Shown: positions 47,770 through 58,372 of the stretch, one piece after another
How positions within the stretch are numbered: the stretch's first letter is position 1
How the letters are laid out: the number at the start of each line of letters is the position of its first letter
Source of the DNA: Thiotrichales bacterium
GTDB taxonomy: Bacteria > Pseudomonadota > Gammaproteobacteria > Thiomicrospirales > Thiomicrospiraceae
Direction of reading: 5' to 3'
NCBI GenBank assembly: GCA_022759035.1
Contig: JAEMQD010000013.1
Span: 1-58,670 of the forward strand
DNA length: 58,670 nucleotides
Position numbers and translations under genes: made by a program
The notes under the pieces: model-generated
What the model was told of the DNA's origin: nothing
Databases searched by the model: none
Seen by the model: only the letters and a program-made list of their open reading frames with translations

Positions 47770-48303
47770 ATGATTAAATCCATATTCATTCTGTTATTAA
47801 GCTTAGCGGTTGTGGCAATTGTCTACTTACCTTATCGACAACAAGGTGCTACGTTTGTTGCACAAAAAACCAGTTTGAGTATCGATATGACCCGAACAAC
47901 TGGCGTTATGATTGATAGAAATACACCAGAAAAGAAATTTAGACTAGGTTCCGACGCGCTGCACTATGATGAAGCAACCGATAGCACACAATTTACGCCA
48001 TTTCACTTAGTGGGCAACACGGGTAATCAGTCCGTTATGGGGGATAGCCTGACAGCCATACTACAGGGCGATCAATTTATCTTAAATAAGCAAGTCACGT
48101 TGCAGCAAGCAGCGCTTGACAAACCAACTCGCGTATTCACAACAGAACAATTGATTATGGATATTAAACAACACAAGTTGAATAGTCCTAGCGAGATTTT
48201 AATGACCGATCAACAACAACAAATACAAGCAGATAGCCTCATTGGCAATTATGAAGAAGGATGGTATGAATTTACCCAGCACGTACAATCCCATTGGCAA
48301 TAA
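47770..48303 (+). CDS. lptC: LPS export protein LptC
   Basis: Bitopic inner-membrane protein that passes LPS from LptB2FG to LptA. The 177-residue protein has one N-terminal transmembrane helix (SIFILLLSLAVVAIVYL) and a periplasmic beta-jellyroll with ALHYDEATDSTQFTPFHLV and later repeats. Its 3' end overlaps lptA by 38 bases in another frame. Sequence conservation is low, as usual for LptC; position between kdsC and lptA decides. Confidence 0.87.
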   Translation: MIKSIFILLLSLAVVAIVYLPYRQQGATFVAQKTSLSIDMTRTTGVMIDRNTPEKKFRLGSDALHYDEATDSTQFTPFHLVGNTGNQSVMGDSLTAILQGDQFILNKQVTLQQAALDKPTRVFTTEQLIMDIKQHKLNSPSEILMTDQQQQIQADSLIGNYEEGWYEFTQHVQSHWQ

Positions 48304-48871
48304 ATTCGCCATTTTATTGGTGACTCTTTTGTTGTGCGTTACCAGCAACGCACAGGCCACATCAAAAACAACACAGGAAAAAACCACTGTGCAGACAAGT
48401 CGCGCACCTACAAGCGCAGAAAAAAACACGCCGCCACAAAAAAATACAGAAACAAACAAGGTGTATCCCATCAATGTTAGTGCTGATCAACTCATTAGCC
48501 AAACAAAAGGCGGACAAAGTGAATACAAAGGCAATGTTTTCTTGGAAAGAAACAAATTAACAATCCAAGGACAAACGCTCAAGCTTATTCACCCAGGTGA
48601 TAAGCTACAACAAGCGATCATGTCTGGAAATTTGGCCAAATTTAAAGACTATCTCCCTAAAAAACAACAATGGGTTAATGGCGAAGCAAAACAAATCATT
48701 TTTAACCAAGACCAAGACACCGTTACGTTGCTCGATAACGCTTTTATGATTATGGATAATGGCAATCAAATTCATGCCGATAAAATTATTATTCACAATA
48801 AAGATGAAACGTTTGAGGCGAATGGCAGCCAGCAAAGTGGTCGCGTTAAAATGACCATTCAGCCAGAATAA
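48266..48871 (+). CDS. lptA: LPS export periplasmic bridge protein LptA
   Basis: Forms the periplasmic bridge for LPS. The 201-residue protein has a signal peptide (FAILLVTLLLCVTSNAQA) and a Thr/Lys-rich linker of about 45 residues. The OstA jellyroll then has INVSADQLISQTKGGQSEYKG and VTLLDNAFMIMDNGNQIHADKI. The start at 48266 has AAGGA seven bases upstream; an in-frame TTG at 48242 is less likely. The long linker is larger than in E. coli LptA. Confidence 0.9.
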   Translation: MNLPSTYNPIGNKFAILLVTLLLCVTSNAQATSKTTQEKTTVQTSRAPTSAEKNTPPQKNTETNKVYPINVSADQLISQTKGGQSEYKGNVFLERNKLTIQGQTLKLIHPGDKLQQAIMSGNLAKFKDYLPKKQQWVNGEAKQIIFNQDQDTVTLLDNAFMIMDNGNQIHADKIIIHNKDETFEANGSQQSGRVKMTIQPE

Positions 48872-48884
48872 ATTAGGTAATTGT

Positions 48885-49634
48885 ATGACTGAGACAGCAA
48901 AGGTGCACCATTTCAGCGCTAGCAATCTTGCTAAAAGTTATCGTAAACGCGCGGTTGTAAAAAACGCCAGTTTTTCTCTATCGAGCGGTGAAGTCATTGG
49001 GTTGCTTGGACCAAATGGTGCAGGAAAAACCACTACCTTTTATATGATGACCGGACTAATTGCAGCAGACAGCGGTAAGATTTTACTCAATGATCAAGAC
49101 ATTACCCAACTTCCCATGCATAAGCGCGCCAAATTGGGCGTTGGTTATTTACCACAAGAAGCCTCTATTTTTAGACGAATGACGGTTAGTGACAATATTA
49201 TGGCCATTCTTGAAATGCAACCAGAACTTACACTACCACAACGCCAAGACCGCATGGAAACCCTATTGGAAGCCCTAGCGATTACGCATATTCGTGACAG
49301 TTTAGGACAGTCTTTATCTGGCGGGGAAAGAAGACGTGTAGAAATTGCTCGTGCTTTAGCGATCAACCCGCATTTTTTATTACTAGACGAACCCTTTGCT
49401 GGCGTTGACCCTATTGCGGTTGCCGACATCCAAAAAATTATCCTTCAATTAAAAGAGAGCGGTATCGGCATCCTGATTACCGATCATAATGTACGCGAAA
49501 CACTCGCTGTTGTTGATCGTGCATATATCCTTTCTGAAGGACACATTTTAGCGCAAGGCACACCCAATGAATTACTTGCCAATCCTGAAGTCATTCAGGC
49601 TTATCTTGGCGAGAACTATGGTACAGGACTATAA
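48885..49634 (+). CDS. lptB: LPS export ABC ATPase LptB
   Basis: ATPase of the LptB2FG extractor. The 249-residue protein has Walker A GPNGAGKTT, the LptB-specific GVGYLPQEASIFRRM, signature SLSGGERRRVEIARAL, Walker B LLLDEPFAGVDP and ITDHNVRETL with the switch His. Ends GENYGTGL. lptA lies 13 bases upstream. In E. coli rpoN follows; here only 186 bases of non-coding sequence lie before hpf. Confidence 0.96.
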   Translation: MTETAKVHHFSASNLAKSYRKRAVVKNASFSLSSGEVIGLLGPNGAGKTTTFYMMTGLIAADSGKILLNDQDITQLPMHKRAKLGVGYLPQEASIFRRMTVSDNIMAILEMQPELTLPQRQDRMETLLEALAITHIRDSLGQSLSGGERRRVEIARALAINPHFLLLDEPFAGVDPIAVADIQKIILQLKESGIGILITDHNVRETLAVVDRAYILSEGHILAQGTPNELLANPEVIQAYLGENYGTGL

Positions 49635-49820
49635 AAAATACAGAATTTATCGGCTGGCTACTGGACATAACCACCTATAGCGTGATTAAATCAAACTGTA
49701 TGGTGAGCAAAACCCATCTATGCAGGTGAATTGGTACGACAAATAGCCGGCGTTAGCGCTGCGTTAGTTAGTAAATTCTAACCACCTACGATCGAGTCAA
49801 ATAACAAGGAGAAAATGACT

Positions 49821-50108
49821 ATGCAAGTAAAAATCACAGGACACCATGTTGAAGTGACCGCCGCATTACATGACTATTGTAATGAGAAGTTGACACGCAT
49901 TAAACGTCATTTTGATCAAGCCATTAATATTAGCTTAACGCTGGAAGTAGACAACAAAGTTCAGAAAGCAAGTGCTAACCTTCACGCTTCTGGACACGAC
50001 TTTCACGCAGAAGCAGAAGATGCTGACATGTATGCAGCAATTGACGCCATGACAGATAAATTAGATCGTCAAGTGCTGAAATACAAAGAGAAATTAAAAG
50101 CACATTAA
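49821..50108 (+). CDS. hpf: Ribosome hibernation promoting factor, short form
   Basis: Binds the 30S subunit in stationary phase to form 100S dimers. The 95-residue protein has the same length and register as E. coli Hpf. It starts MQVKITGHHVEVTAALHDY and ends with DMYAAIDAMTDKLDRQVLKYKEKLKAH. GGAG lies nine bases before the ATG at 49821; an in-frame ATG two codons earlier (49815) has poor spacing. A terminator follows. ptsN, which follows hpf in E. coli, is replaced by an unknown small gene. Confidence 0.95.
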   Translation: MQVKITGHHVEVTAALHDYCNEKLTRIKRHFDQAINISLTLEVDNKVQKASANLHASGHDFHAEAEDADMYAAIDAMTDKLDRQVLKYKEKLKAH

Positions 50109-50117
50109 CTTTAAAAC

Positions 50118-50139
50118 AGCCTCGTTAAACGAGGCTTTT
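50118..50139 (+). terminator. Terminator after hpf
   Basis: A stem AGCCTCGT (50118-50125) / ACGAGGCT (50129-50136) with a three-base loop, followed by TTT. The T-run is short, so readthrough into the next small gene is possible. Confidence 0.8.
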
Positions 50140-50166
50140 CATTATTTGCGCAAGAGGTGTAAGGGT

Positions 50167-50496
50167 ATGGATTTTCCAAGTTTTCCTTTATTGTGTGGTC
50201 GTGGTGGCAGTATGTCTATTGTTTTCAAAACACACTACATTAATATTCACAATGAACTTACTGATAGCGTCGAAAACAGCATTATCCCCTATGCAAGCAT
50301 CTGCGGTGTTGATGAAGAGCATTTGACCGACGGCTCATCACAGTTGCGACGGATTCATATCAATTTACTTTGCTCTCGCACAAAAACCATCGAAACAAAT
50401 CATGCAGACAATGCTGAGCAGATTCTCTTTAACTTGCTACGCAATACCATCCGCATACGCAAAGAAGACGTGTCGGATATGACGGCTACGATTTAA
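50167..50496 (+). CDS. Small unknown protein, possible HPF-like fold
   Basis: A 109-residue protein that I do not recognise with confidence. The start at 50167 has AGAGG nine bases upstream; an alternative ATG at 50212 gives a 94-residue form, the same size as Hpf. From that point its apparent order of strands and helices is beta-alpha-beta-beta-beta-alpha, as in HPF/RaiA. The late HINLLCSRTKTIETNHADNA then LLRNTIRIRKED can be laid against the corresponding Hpf segment with weak similarity. Its 3' end overlaps the convergent DUF455 gene by 11 bases. A ribosome-associated role is a guess. Confidence 0.6.
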   Translation: MDFPSFPLLCGRGGSMSIVFKTHYINIHNELTDSVENSIIPYASICGVDEEHLTDGSSQLRRIHINLLCSRTKTIETNHADNAEQILFNLLRNTIRIRKEDVSDMTATI

Positions 50497-51283
50497 TCGC
50501 CTGTAACCACGCCAGCTCTTCTTCAGAAAAGCCAGCCTCTCGTCTGGCTTCTATATTAAAAGGTGGCTTTAAGCTCCCTTTCAGATGCAGGCCTATCAAT
50601 GATTTAAACGTATCAAAACGATCTAAACCACGCTGTTTACATAGCCACGAGAACCAATAAGTGCCAACAGCAACATGGCCAACCTCATCACGCAGTAAAA
50701 TATGCAAGACAGAAACCGCTTGCGTCTCACCAACCGCACGCAACTTTCGCATCATTTCTGGGGTAACATCCAACCCTCTTGCTTCTAAGGTTCTTGGCAC
50801 TAAAGCCATACGCGCCAATACATCAAAATCCGTTTCATGCGTTGTTTCCCACAATCCATTATGCGCAGGAAAGTCACCATAGTCATAACCATAACGCGCT
50901 AACTGCTCGCGAAGCAACTGAAAATGATAAGCCTCTTCCGCAGCAACGCGAAGCCAGTCGTCGACAAATTGCGCTGGCATTTCTTGAAAGCGATAAGCAG
51001 CATCTAGCGCAAGATTAATCGCATTAAACTCAATGTGTGCAATAGCGTGCAATAAACTAGCACGTCCATCGGCACTTCCTAAACCGCGTGCTTTAAGTGC
51101 TTTAGGATGAACCAGCACAGGTTTATCGGGTCTGCCTGGCTGAACAATGGCAACGACAGGTAAAGCTGATTGGTTTAATTTACCTTCTCGCCAATCATTT
51201 AACAACTGAAATACATCAGAGGCCTTGCGCTCAATATCTGAATGCATGAGCACATCATAACAACGTTGATAAACAGATTGCAT
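50486..51283 (-). CDS. DUF455 ferritin-like protein
   Basis: A 265-residue all-helical protein of the DUF455 family. Carboxylate and His residues typical of a ferritin-like diiron site are spaced in helices: HAIAHIEFNAINLA, VAAEEAYHFQLL, and LLRDEVGHVAVG. Function is unknown; similarity to MiaE-type monooxygenases is a fold-level suggestion. The start at 51283 overlaps the kinase stop as TAATG, so it is coupled to that gene; an in-frame start at 51301 is less likely. Confidence 0.85.
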   Translation of the reverse strand: MQSVYQRCYDVLMHSDIERKASDVFQLLNDWREGKLNQSALPVVAIVQPGRPDKPVLVHPKALKARGLGSADGRASLLHAIAHIEFNAINLALDAAYRFQEMPAQFVDDWLRVAAEEAYHFQLLREQLARYGYDYGDFPAHNGLWETTHETDFDVLARMALVPRTLEARGLDVTPEMMRKLRAVGETQAVSVLHILLRDEVGHVAVGTYWFSWLCKQRGLDRFDTFKSLIGLHLKGSLKPPFNIEARREAGFSEEELAWLQAIKS

Positions 51284-52410
51284 TACCACTTCCCTTCGCA
51301 TGATAACAACATCAGATCATTCACATTGGTGCCTGTATCGCCAGTATAAACCAATGCATCAATATCTGATAATACGTCACTTGCTGCATAGTTATTCAGC
51401 GCCTGCTCGATATCCCAACCTAAGCTTATAGCACGCTGAATGCTATTCTGATCCACAAGTGCGCCGGCATCATCTGTTGCACCATCAGAGCCATCCGAAC
51501 CAATCGCTAAAAAGGACCAGTCGAACGTCACATTGCGCAATAACCAAGCAACGTATAAAGCTAAATGTTGCATTCGTCCACCTTTACCTGCTTGTAATGG
51601 CAACAGAACAACGGGTTCACCGCCCCATGCCATGACGGTGTTAGGCTGTGCTTGCTCGACAATTTTTTGCGCTAATAGACTAACTTCATCCACAACATAC
51701 GCAATATGAACAACGAGATTAGTCACTTGCTGACTAATCTCATTTAACAAATAACGATTATTTGCAAGGCAGTAACGCTCAACGCGCTTATCTTCAGGTT
51801 GCGTAGCAATGAGTCCTGAACCAACGACATCCAAATTATCGTCTGCAACATCAGAAATAATCAGCTGTAACACGCTGGCAGATGCTGGAAAATAATCCAG
51901 CAATTTACCCCCTTTAATAAGAGACCAAGACTTTCTCTGCGCATTAATACGTTGAATATCCCAACCAGAAGCCAACCACGTTTTTGTTTGCTGTTGCCAA
52001 GTATCTTGTGTCCAATTTTCAGGCAACACCTCAACAAGCGACGAAGCGCCCCCTGATAATAAAAACAAAACACGCGCGTGATCAGGCAAGGCATGAACAA
52101 ATGACACAAGTGCATCACCTGCAATAAAGCTTGTTTCATCTGGCACAGGGTGCGCCGAATAATATACTTGAATGCGGTCATCATTAAACCAAAGCTGGCT
52201 TCCCTGTTTAGCGACGACTAAGCCAGAAACTAACGACGTTTTTCCTTGAGATAAAGCACCCGCGGTCATCGCGCCAGCCGCTTTACCAATCGCAATAACA
52301 TACCATGGCTGGGTAAACCAATCGAGCGATGATGAAAAAAACGTGGCGACCAATCGGTCGCCACGGCATTTTTCTATCGCTTGTTGTGCTGCCTGCAATA
52401 AATTAAGCAT
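51283..52410 (-). CDS. Glycerate 2-kinase, MOFRL family
   Basis: Probably phosphorylates D-glycerate to 2-phosphoglycerate. The 375-residue protein shows the N-terminal [31 protein letters not shown], and the C-terminal [14 protein letters not shown] characteristic of DUF4147/MOFRL kinases (GckA/TtuD). It is a little shorter than usual (about 420), and GGRNQ is changed to GGRMQ. The ATG at 52410 is embedded in the last codons of greA (TATGCTTAA), so its translation depends on greA. Confidence 0.82.
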   Translation of the reverse strand: MLNLLQAAQQAIEKCRGDRLVATFFSSSLDWFTQPWYVIAIGKAAGAMTAGALSQGKTSLVSGLVVAKQGSQLWFNDDRIQVYYSAHPVPDETSFIAGDALVSFVHALPDHARVLFLLSGGASSLVEVLPENWTQDTWQQQTKTWLASGWDIQRINAQRKSWSLIKGGKLLDYFPASASVLQLIISDVADDNLDVVGSGLIATQPEDKRVERYCLANNRYLLNEISQQVTNLVVHIAYVVDEVSLLAQKIVEQAQPNTVMAWGGEPVVLLPLQAGKGGRMQHLALYVAWLLRNVTFDWSFLAIGSDGSDGATDDAGALVDQNSIQRAISLGWDIEQALNNYAASDVLSDIDALVYTGDTGTNVNDLMLLSCEGKW

Positions 52411-52882
52411 AGCTGATGCTAAGAATCTCGTAATCAATATCACCACTCGGTGCTTTTACCACAACTTCATCGCCCTCTTCTTTGCCAATCAAAGCACGCG
52501 CAATAGGCGAATTAATGGATATCTTATTCTGATTTAAGTCGGCTTCTTCGTCACCAACAATTTGGTAAATAACCGTATCTTCATTTTCAACATTCAACAA
52601 TTCAACGGTTGCGCCAAATACAATTTTTCCATGGGCTTGAATGGTTGAAAGATCGATGACCTGAGCATGCGACAATACCGATTCAATATGACGAATACGT
52701 GCTTCAAGTAATCCTTGCTGATCACGCGCCGCATGATATTCAGCATTTTCTTTTAAATCACCATGTGCACGCGCCTCGGCAATCGCTTCCGCAATACGAG
52801 GACGTTCAACATTTTTTAATTTTGTTAATTCATTGCGCAAATGCTCTGCACCTGCTGCAGTAATGGGAGGACGTGTACTCAT
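52403..52882 (-). CDS. greA: Transcription elongation factor GreA
   Basis: Stimulates transcript cleavage by backtracked RNA polymerase. The 159-residue protein has an N-terminal coiled coil with the acidic tip ([16 protein letters not shown]) and a C-terminal FKBP-like domain. The domain includes [18 protein letters not shown]. The start at 52882 (MSTRPPIT) has AAAGGAGT upstream; an in-frame start at 52942 would run into the carB terminator. It follows carB, as in many Gammaproteobacteria. Confidence 0.96.
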   Translation of the reverse strand: MSTRPPITAAGAEHLRNELTKLKNVERPRIAEAIAEARAHGDLKENAEYHAARDQQGLLEARIRHIESVLSHAQVIDLSTIQAHGKIVFGATVELLNVENEDTVIYQIVGDEEADLNQNKISINSPIARALIGKEEGDEVVVKAPSGDIDYEILSISYA

Positions 52883-52913
52883 AACAGAAACTCCTTTCAT
52901 GCATAAAACAGAA

Positions 52914-52937
52914 GCCGCATCCAAAACCAGATGCGGC
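52914..52937 (-). terminator. Hairpin between carB and greA
   Basis: GATGCGGC / GCCGCATC form a perfect 8-bp stem (52914-52921 with 52930-52937) around an eight-base loop, 24 bases after the carB stop. The following minus-strand sequence is only moderately T-rich (TTCTGTTTT), so termination is probably partial and greA may also receive carAB readthrough. Confidence 0.65.
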
Positions 52938-52960
52938 CTCAACAGATTAAATAAAACGTA

Positions 52961-55900
52961 TTAAGCTAAATCTTGAATACAGTAAACAGGTTGTGCATTC
53001 GCATAATCCATCGCCATCGCCATCGCCTCAGCCCCAGCTACCGTTGTTGTGTAGGCTACGCGGTGCATTAGCGCTTCGCGACGAATAGAGAATGAATCTG
53101 CAACACCCATTGCACCATCAGAGGTATTAACAATTAAGGCAATTTCATCGTTTTTAATCATATCAACGATGTTAGGACGACCCTCTGTGACCTTATTTAC
53201 CACACTATGCGCAATATTTGCTTCTGTTAAGGTTTTTGAGGTGCCACGCGTTGCCACAATTTCAAACCCGCGCGCGATGAGCATTTTAGCAACATCGACA
53301 GCAGCCGAACGATCGGCTTGACGAACTGAAATAAAGGCTTTGCCACCAGTTGGCAATACCGTTCCTGCTGCCAATAAGCCTTTAGCAAAAGCTTGCGCAA
53401 AATTTTCACCGATACCCATTACCTCACCAGTCGACTTCATCTCTGGGCCGAGGATAGGATCGACGCCACCAAACTTAATAAATGGGAAGACAACTTCTTT
53501 AACAGACACATGGCTTGGAATAATTTCTTTAGTAAATTTTTGTTCTGCTAATTTACGCCCTGCCATAACCCGCGCAGCAATTTTAGCTAATGGCTCACCA
53601 ATTGCCTTAGAAACGAATGGCACAGTGCGCGAAGCACGTGGGTTAACTTCAAGCACATAAATATCCTCGCCTTTAACCGCAAACTGCACGTTCATTAAGC
53701 CTCGGACTTTAAGCGCAACAGCCATGGCTACTGTCTGACGACGAATTTCGTCTTGAATATGCGCAGGAACAGTATAAGGCGGCAATGAGCACGCAGAGTC
53801 ACCTGAGTGAATGCCTGCCTGCTCAATATGTTCCATAATACCGCCAATAACAACCTGATCGCCATCACAAATAGCATCAACGTCCAACTCAATGGCATCA
53901 TCCAAAAAGCGGTCGAGCAACACTGGCGAATCGTTAGAAACTTGCACAGCTTCTCGCATATAACGCGACAAATCTTTCTCGCTATACACAATTTCCATCG
54001 CGCGACCACCTAAAACATAAGATGGGCGAACAACTAATGGATAACCAATTTCTACTGCCAGAGTCAATGCTTGTTCTGGCGTGCGCGCAGTACGATTCGC
54101 TGGCTGACGCAGCCCTAAGTCTTGCAACAATTTTTGGAAACGTTCACGATCTTCCGCCAAGTCAATAGAGTCTGGAGAGGTACCAATAATTGGCACACCT
54201 GCCGCTTCCAGCTCTCGCGACAGCTTCAATGGCGTTTGTCCACCATACTGAACAATCACCCCTTCTGGCTTTTCAACGGCAACCACTTCAAGCACATCTT
54301 CCAACGTAAGTGGCTCAAAGTACAAGCGATCTGATGTGTCGTAGTCAGTAGACACTGTCTCTGGGTTACAGTTAACCATAATGGTTTCAAAGCCATCCTC
54401 GCGCAACGCCATCGCCGCATGCACACAGCAATAATCAAACTCAATCCCTTGACCGATACGGTTTGGACCACCACCCAAAATCATGATTTTGCGTTTATTG
54501 GTTGGCGCTGCTTCGCACACTTGTTCATAAGTTGAATATAAATAAGCGGTGTTAGTAGCAAATTCAGCTGCACAAGTATCTACGCGTTTGTAAACAGGTT
54601 TCACACCTAAAGTGTGTCTAAACTTACGTAGGAAATGACTGTCAGTGTTGAGTAATTTAGCCAAACGCATATCAGAGAAGCCTTTACGTTTTAACTTCAA
54701 CATGCGATCTTTGTCTAACGCATCTAACCCACCACTACGAACACCTTCCTCTTCACGCACAAGGTCTTGAATTTGCGCTAAGAACCAAGGATCAATCGCT
54801 GAAACGTCAAACACTTCTTCCAAAGACCAGCCAAAACGGAAAGCATCGGCAACATACCACAAACGGTCAGGTCCTGGAGAGCGCAATTCATGACGCAAAA
54901 TATCGCGTACTGTTTTATCTTCCATCGTGGCCAAATCCAACATCGGATCTAAGCCAGTTTTTCCTGTTTCTAAACCGCGAATCGCTTTTTGTAGTGACTC
55001 TTGAAACGTACGCCCCATTGCCATGACTTCGCCAACCGATTTCATTTGTGTCGATAAACGAGGTTCGGCTTGTGGGAACTTCTCAAAGGTGAAACGTGGA
55101 ATTTTAGTAACCACATAATCAATAGAAGGTTCAAACGATGCTGGTGTTAAACCACCAGTAATGTCATTCGTCAACTCGTCTAAGGTATAACCTACTGCCA
55201 ACTTGGCAGCGATTTTTGCGATTGGGAATCCTGTTGCTTTAGAAGCTAAAGCAGATGAACGTGAGACACGAGGATTCATTTCAATAACAATCATTCGACC
55301 ATCGGCTGGATTAATCGCAAACTGCACATTTGAACCACCCGTTTCAACGCCAATTTCTCGCAAAATAGCAATCGAGGCATTCCGCATGATTTGATATTCT
55401 TTGTCTGTTAGGGTTTGTGCTGGCGCAATGGTAATTGAGTCCCCTGTATGCACCCCCATCGGATCCAAGTTTTCGATGGAACAGACAATAATACAGTTAT
55501 CCTTGGTGTCGCGTACGACTTCCATTTCGTACTCTTTCCAGCCCAAAATAGACTCTTCAATCAACAACTCGTTGGTTGGTGACATGTATAAGCCGTGCTT
55601 ACAAATTTGTTCAAACTCATCTTTATTGTAAGCGATGCCGCCACCTGTACCACCTAAAGTAAACGAAGGACGAATAACTGTTGGAAAACCAACGCGCTGC
55701 TGAATCGCCCATGCTTCTTCTAAGCTATGCGCCACACCAGAATCAGGGACATCAATGCCAATTTTAACCATGGCTTGACGGAATTTTTCACGGTCTTCAC
55801 CTTTATCAATCGCCTCTGGCTTGGCACCAATCAACTCGACTTTGTATTTTTCGAGCACACCGTGATGCCATAAATCTAAAGCGCAATTTAGTGCAGTCTG

Positions 55901-56176
55901 CCCCCCCATCGTTGGCAGAAGCGCATCTGGACGTTCTTTCGCGATAATACGCTCGACAGTTTGCCACGTAATCGGTTCAATATAGGTAGCATCTGCCATG
56001 TTTGGATCGGTCATAATCGTCGCAGGGTTAGAATTCACCAACACCACACGATAACCTTCTTCTCTTAGCGCTTTACACGCTTGCGCACCAGAATAGTCAA
56101 ACTCACAGGCTTGGCCAATAACAATAGGACCCGCACCAATAATTAATACGCTTTTTATATCTGTTCTTTTAGGCAT
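52961..56176 (-). CDS. carB: Carbamoyl-phosphate synthase large subunit
   Basis: Makes carbamoyl phosphate for arginine and pyrimidines with two ATP-grasp halves. The 1071-residue protein starts [20 protein letters not shown]. The first ATP-grasp has the VVRDTKDNC segment and [10 protein letters not shown], and an oligomerisation domain sits about residues 400-550. The second half has [17 protein letters not shown]. The C-terminal MGS-like regulatory domain begins near 930 and would bind UMP/ornithine in relatives. Length is standard. It follows carA by 24 bases. Confidence 0.97.
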   Translation of the reverse strand: MPKRTDIKSVLIIGAGPIVIGQACEFDYSGAQACKALREEGYRVVLVNSNPATIMTDPNMADATYIEPITWQTVERIIAKERPDALLPTMGGQTALNCALDLWHHGVLEKYKVELIGAKPEAIDKGEDREKFRQAMVKIGIDVPDSGVAHSLEEAWAIQQRVGFPTVIRPSFTLGGTGGGIAYNKDEFEQICKHGLYMSPTNELLIEESILGWKEYEMEVVRDTKDNCIIVCSIENLDPMGVHTGDSITIAPAQTLTDKEYQIMRNASIAILREIGVETGGSNVQFAINPADGRMIVIEMNPRVSRSSALASKATGFPIAKIAAKLAVGYTLDELTNDITGGLTPASFEPSIDYVVTKIPRFTFEKFPQAEPRLSTQMKSVGEVMAMGRTFQESLQKAIRGLETGKTGLDPMLDLATMEDKTVRDILRHELRSPGPDRLWYVADAFRFGWSLEEVFDVSAIDPWFLAQIQDLVREEEGVRSGGLDALDKDRMLKLKRKGFSDMRLAKLLNTDSHFLRKFRHTLGVKPVYKRVDTCAAEFATNTAYLYSTYEQVCEAAPTNKRKIMILGGGPNRIGQGIEFDYCCVHAAMALREDGFETIMVNCNPETVSTDYDTSDRLYFEPLTLEDVLEVVAVEKPEGVIVQYGGQTPLKLSRELEAAGVPIIGTSPDSIDLAEDRERFQKLLQDLGLRQPANRTARTPEQALTLAVEIGYPLVVRPSYVLGGRAMEIVYSEKDLSRYMREAVQVSNDSPVLLDRFLDDAIELDVDAICDGDQVVIGGIMEHIEQAGIHSGDSACSLPPYTVPAHIQDEIRRQTVAMAVALKVRGLMNVQFAVKGEDIYVLEVNPRASRTVPFVSKAIGEPLAKIAARVMAGRKLAEQKFTKEIIPSHVSVKEVVFPFIKFGGVDPILGPEMKSTGEVMGIGENFAQAFAKGLLAAGTVLPTGGKAFISVRQADRSAAVDVAKMLIARGFEIVATRGTSKTLTEANIAHSVVNKVTEGRPNIVDMIKNDEIALIVNTSDGAMGVADSFSIRREALMHRVAYTTTVAGAEAMAMAMDYANAQPVYCIQDLA

Positions 56177-56200
56177 TACTCTCTTCCTTATTCTTTTAGC

Positions 56201-57331
56201 TTAAGCGCGGCGCGCGGCCATGTTGGCGATAAATTCGTCAAACAGGTAAGCTAAATCGTGCGGACCTGGACTGGCTTCAGGGTGTCCCTGAAAACTAAAA
56301 AATGGCTTATTTGTGAAACGAATACCCTGATTTGACTGATCAAATAAAGAACGATGTGTCGCTTCAACACCCGATGGCAAACTGGCTTCATCTACTGCGA
56401 AACCATGATTTTGTGCTGTAATCAGTACTTTTCCGCTGCGCATGTCTTGCACAGGATGGTTGCCGCCATGATGCCCAAACTTCATTTTTAATGTTTTTGC
56501 GCCCGCAGCCAAAGCCAACAACTGATGTCCTAAACAAATACCATAAATAGGCGTTTCACCTTGAATATGTTCAGCAATCGCCTCAATCGCATAATGGCAA
56601 GCCGCAGGATCGCCAGGACCGTTTGACAGGAAAATGCCATCTGGATTCATCGCGATCACTGCTTGTGCGGGCGTATCTGCTGGCACAATGGTTAGACGGC
56701 AACCGCGTTGCGTAAGCATACGTAAAATATTGGTTTTAACACCGTAATCATAAGCAACGACATGATAAGGCAATGCATTATCCGATATAGTCTGAAAGCC
56801 ATTATTAAGCGACCACTCGCCTTCGCGGAAGGTATAGGTGTTTTTTGTTGTTACCTCAATGGCTAAATCCATACCATTTAAACCAGCAAAGGCTTTTGCT
56901 TTAGCAACTGCTGCATCAGCATCAATATTGTCAGCCGCCACAATAACACCATTTTGTGCGCCCTTCTCACGCAACACACGGGTTAATTCCCGCGTGTCTA
57001 TGTCGGCAATAGCAACAACATTTTGCTGTACAAGATAATCGGCTAACGAAGCTTTGGCACGGAAGCTTGAATGCAGTAAAGGCAAGTCACGAATAATCAA
57101 CCCGCTGGCCATAACGCCTTTACTCTCACAGTCCTCGTCATTCACGCCAACGTTACCAATATGCGGATAAGTCAGTGTTACAAGTTGACGAAAATAAGAC
57201 GGATCAGTCAAAATCTCTTGATAACCAGTCATTGAGGTATTGAATACAACCTCACCTACGGTTTCTCCTGCGGCACCAATTGACTCACCCCAGAACAAAC
57301 TGCCATCTTCTAATGCCAGTAATGCTTTCAT
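56201..57331 (-). CDS. carA: Carbamoyl-phosphate synthase small subunit
   Basis: Glutaminase supplying ammonia to CarB. The 376-residue protein has the N-terminal [16 protein letters not shown] domain and the class I amidotransferase triad. The nucleophile Cys is in [13 protein letters not shown] and the His-Glu pair in [23 protein letters not shown] precedes the ATG. The leader carries a terminator hairpin between the predicted promoter and the start, suggesting attenuation. Confidence 0.97.
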   Translation of the reverse strand: MKALLALEDGSLFWGESIGAAGETVGEVVFNTSMTGYQEILTDPSYFRQLVTLTYPHIGNVGVNDEDCESKGVMASGLIIRDLPLLHSSFRAKASLADYLVQQNVVAIADIDTRELTRVLREKGAQNGVIVAADNIDADAAVAKAKAFAGLNGMDLAIEVTTKNTYTFREGEWSLNNGFQTISDNALPYHVVAYDYGVKTNILRMLTQRGCRLTIVPADTPAQAVIAMNPDGIFLSNGPGDPAACHYAIEAIAEHIQGETPIYGICLGHQLLALAAGAKTLKMKFGHHGGNHPVQDMRSGKVLITAQNHGFAVDEASLPSGVEATHRSLFDQSNQGIRFTNKPFFSFQGHPEASPGPHDLAYLFDEFIANMAARRA

Positions 57332-57388
57332 CTACCCACTTCCCTATCTCGTTAACCTGATTTACCTTACTTATGAAACGGCGGATAC

Positions 57389-57424
57389 AAAAAAACGGAG
57401 AAGGCAGAGCCAACTCCGTTTTTT
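57389..57424 (-). terminator. Terminator-like hairpin in the carAB leader (dapB end)
   Basis: On the minus strand CGGAG pairs with CTCCG, with an inner GGC/GCC pairing, followed by seven Ts. The A-tract on the other side makes it bidirectional in principle. It ends the dapB transcript. Because the predicted carA promoter is upstream of it, it is also a candidate attenuator for carAB. Confidence 0.85.
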
Positions 57425-57484
57425 CTTAATTCATTTTTTGACCCGTTGTTGTCAACACGCCTTAGTACTCCGCTAATTTGTGTC

Positions 57485-57514
57485 ATCATACCTTAAAAAT
57501 GATCAATTTGTCTA
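57485..57514 (-). promoter_or_regulatory. Predicted carAB promoter
   Basis: On the minus strand -35 TAGACA (57514-57509), an 18-base spacer and -10 TATGAT (57490-57485) lie directly after the dapB stop. Initiation near 57478 gives a leader of about 147 bases before carA, containing the terminator hairpin. Confidence 0.55.
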
Positions 57515-57520
57515 GGCTAT

Positions 57521-58327
<807 letters not shown>

Positions 58328-58372
58328 TTACTTATTGTATTCTTTAATTTTACAGATTCACTACACGGCTAA

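Noticed and set aside
49635-49814. Possible degraded rpoN between lptB and hpf
   Set aside because: No recognisable sigma-54 sequence in any frame across the short gap; absence rather than a pseudogene.
50167-50496. Small gene after hpf as ptsN
   Set aside because: Too short (109 against about 160 residues) and lacks the PTS EIIA active-site His region.
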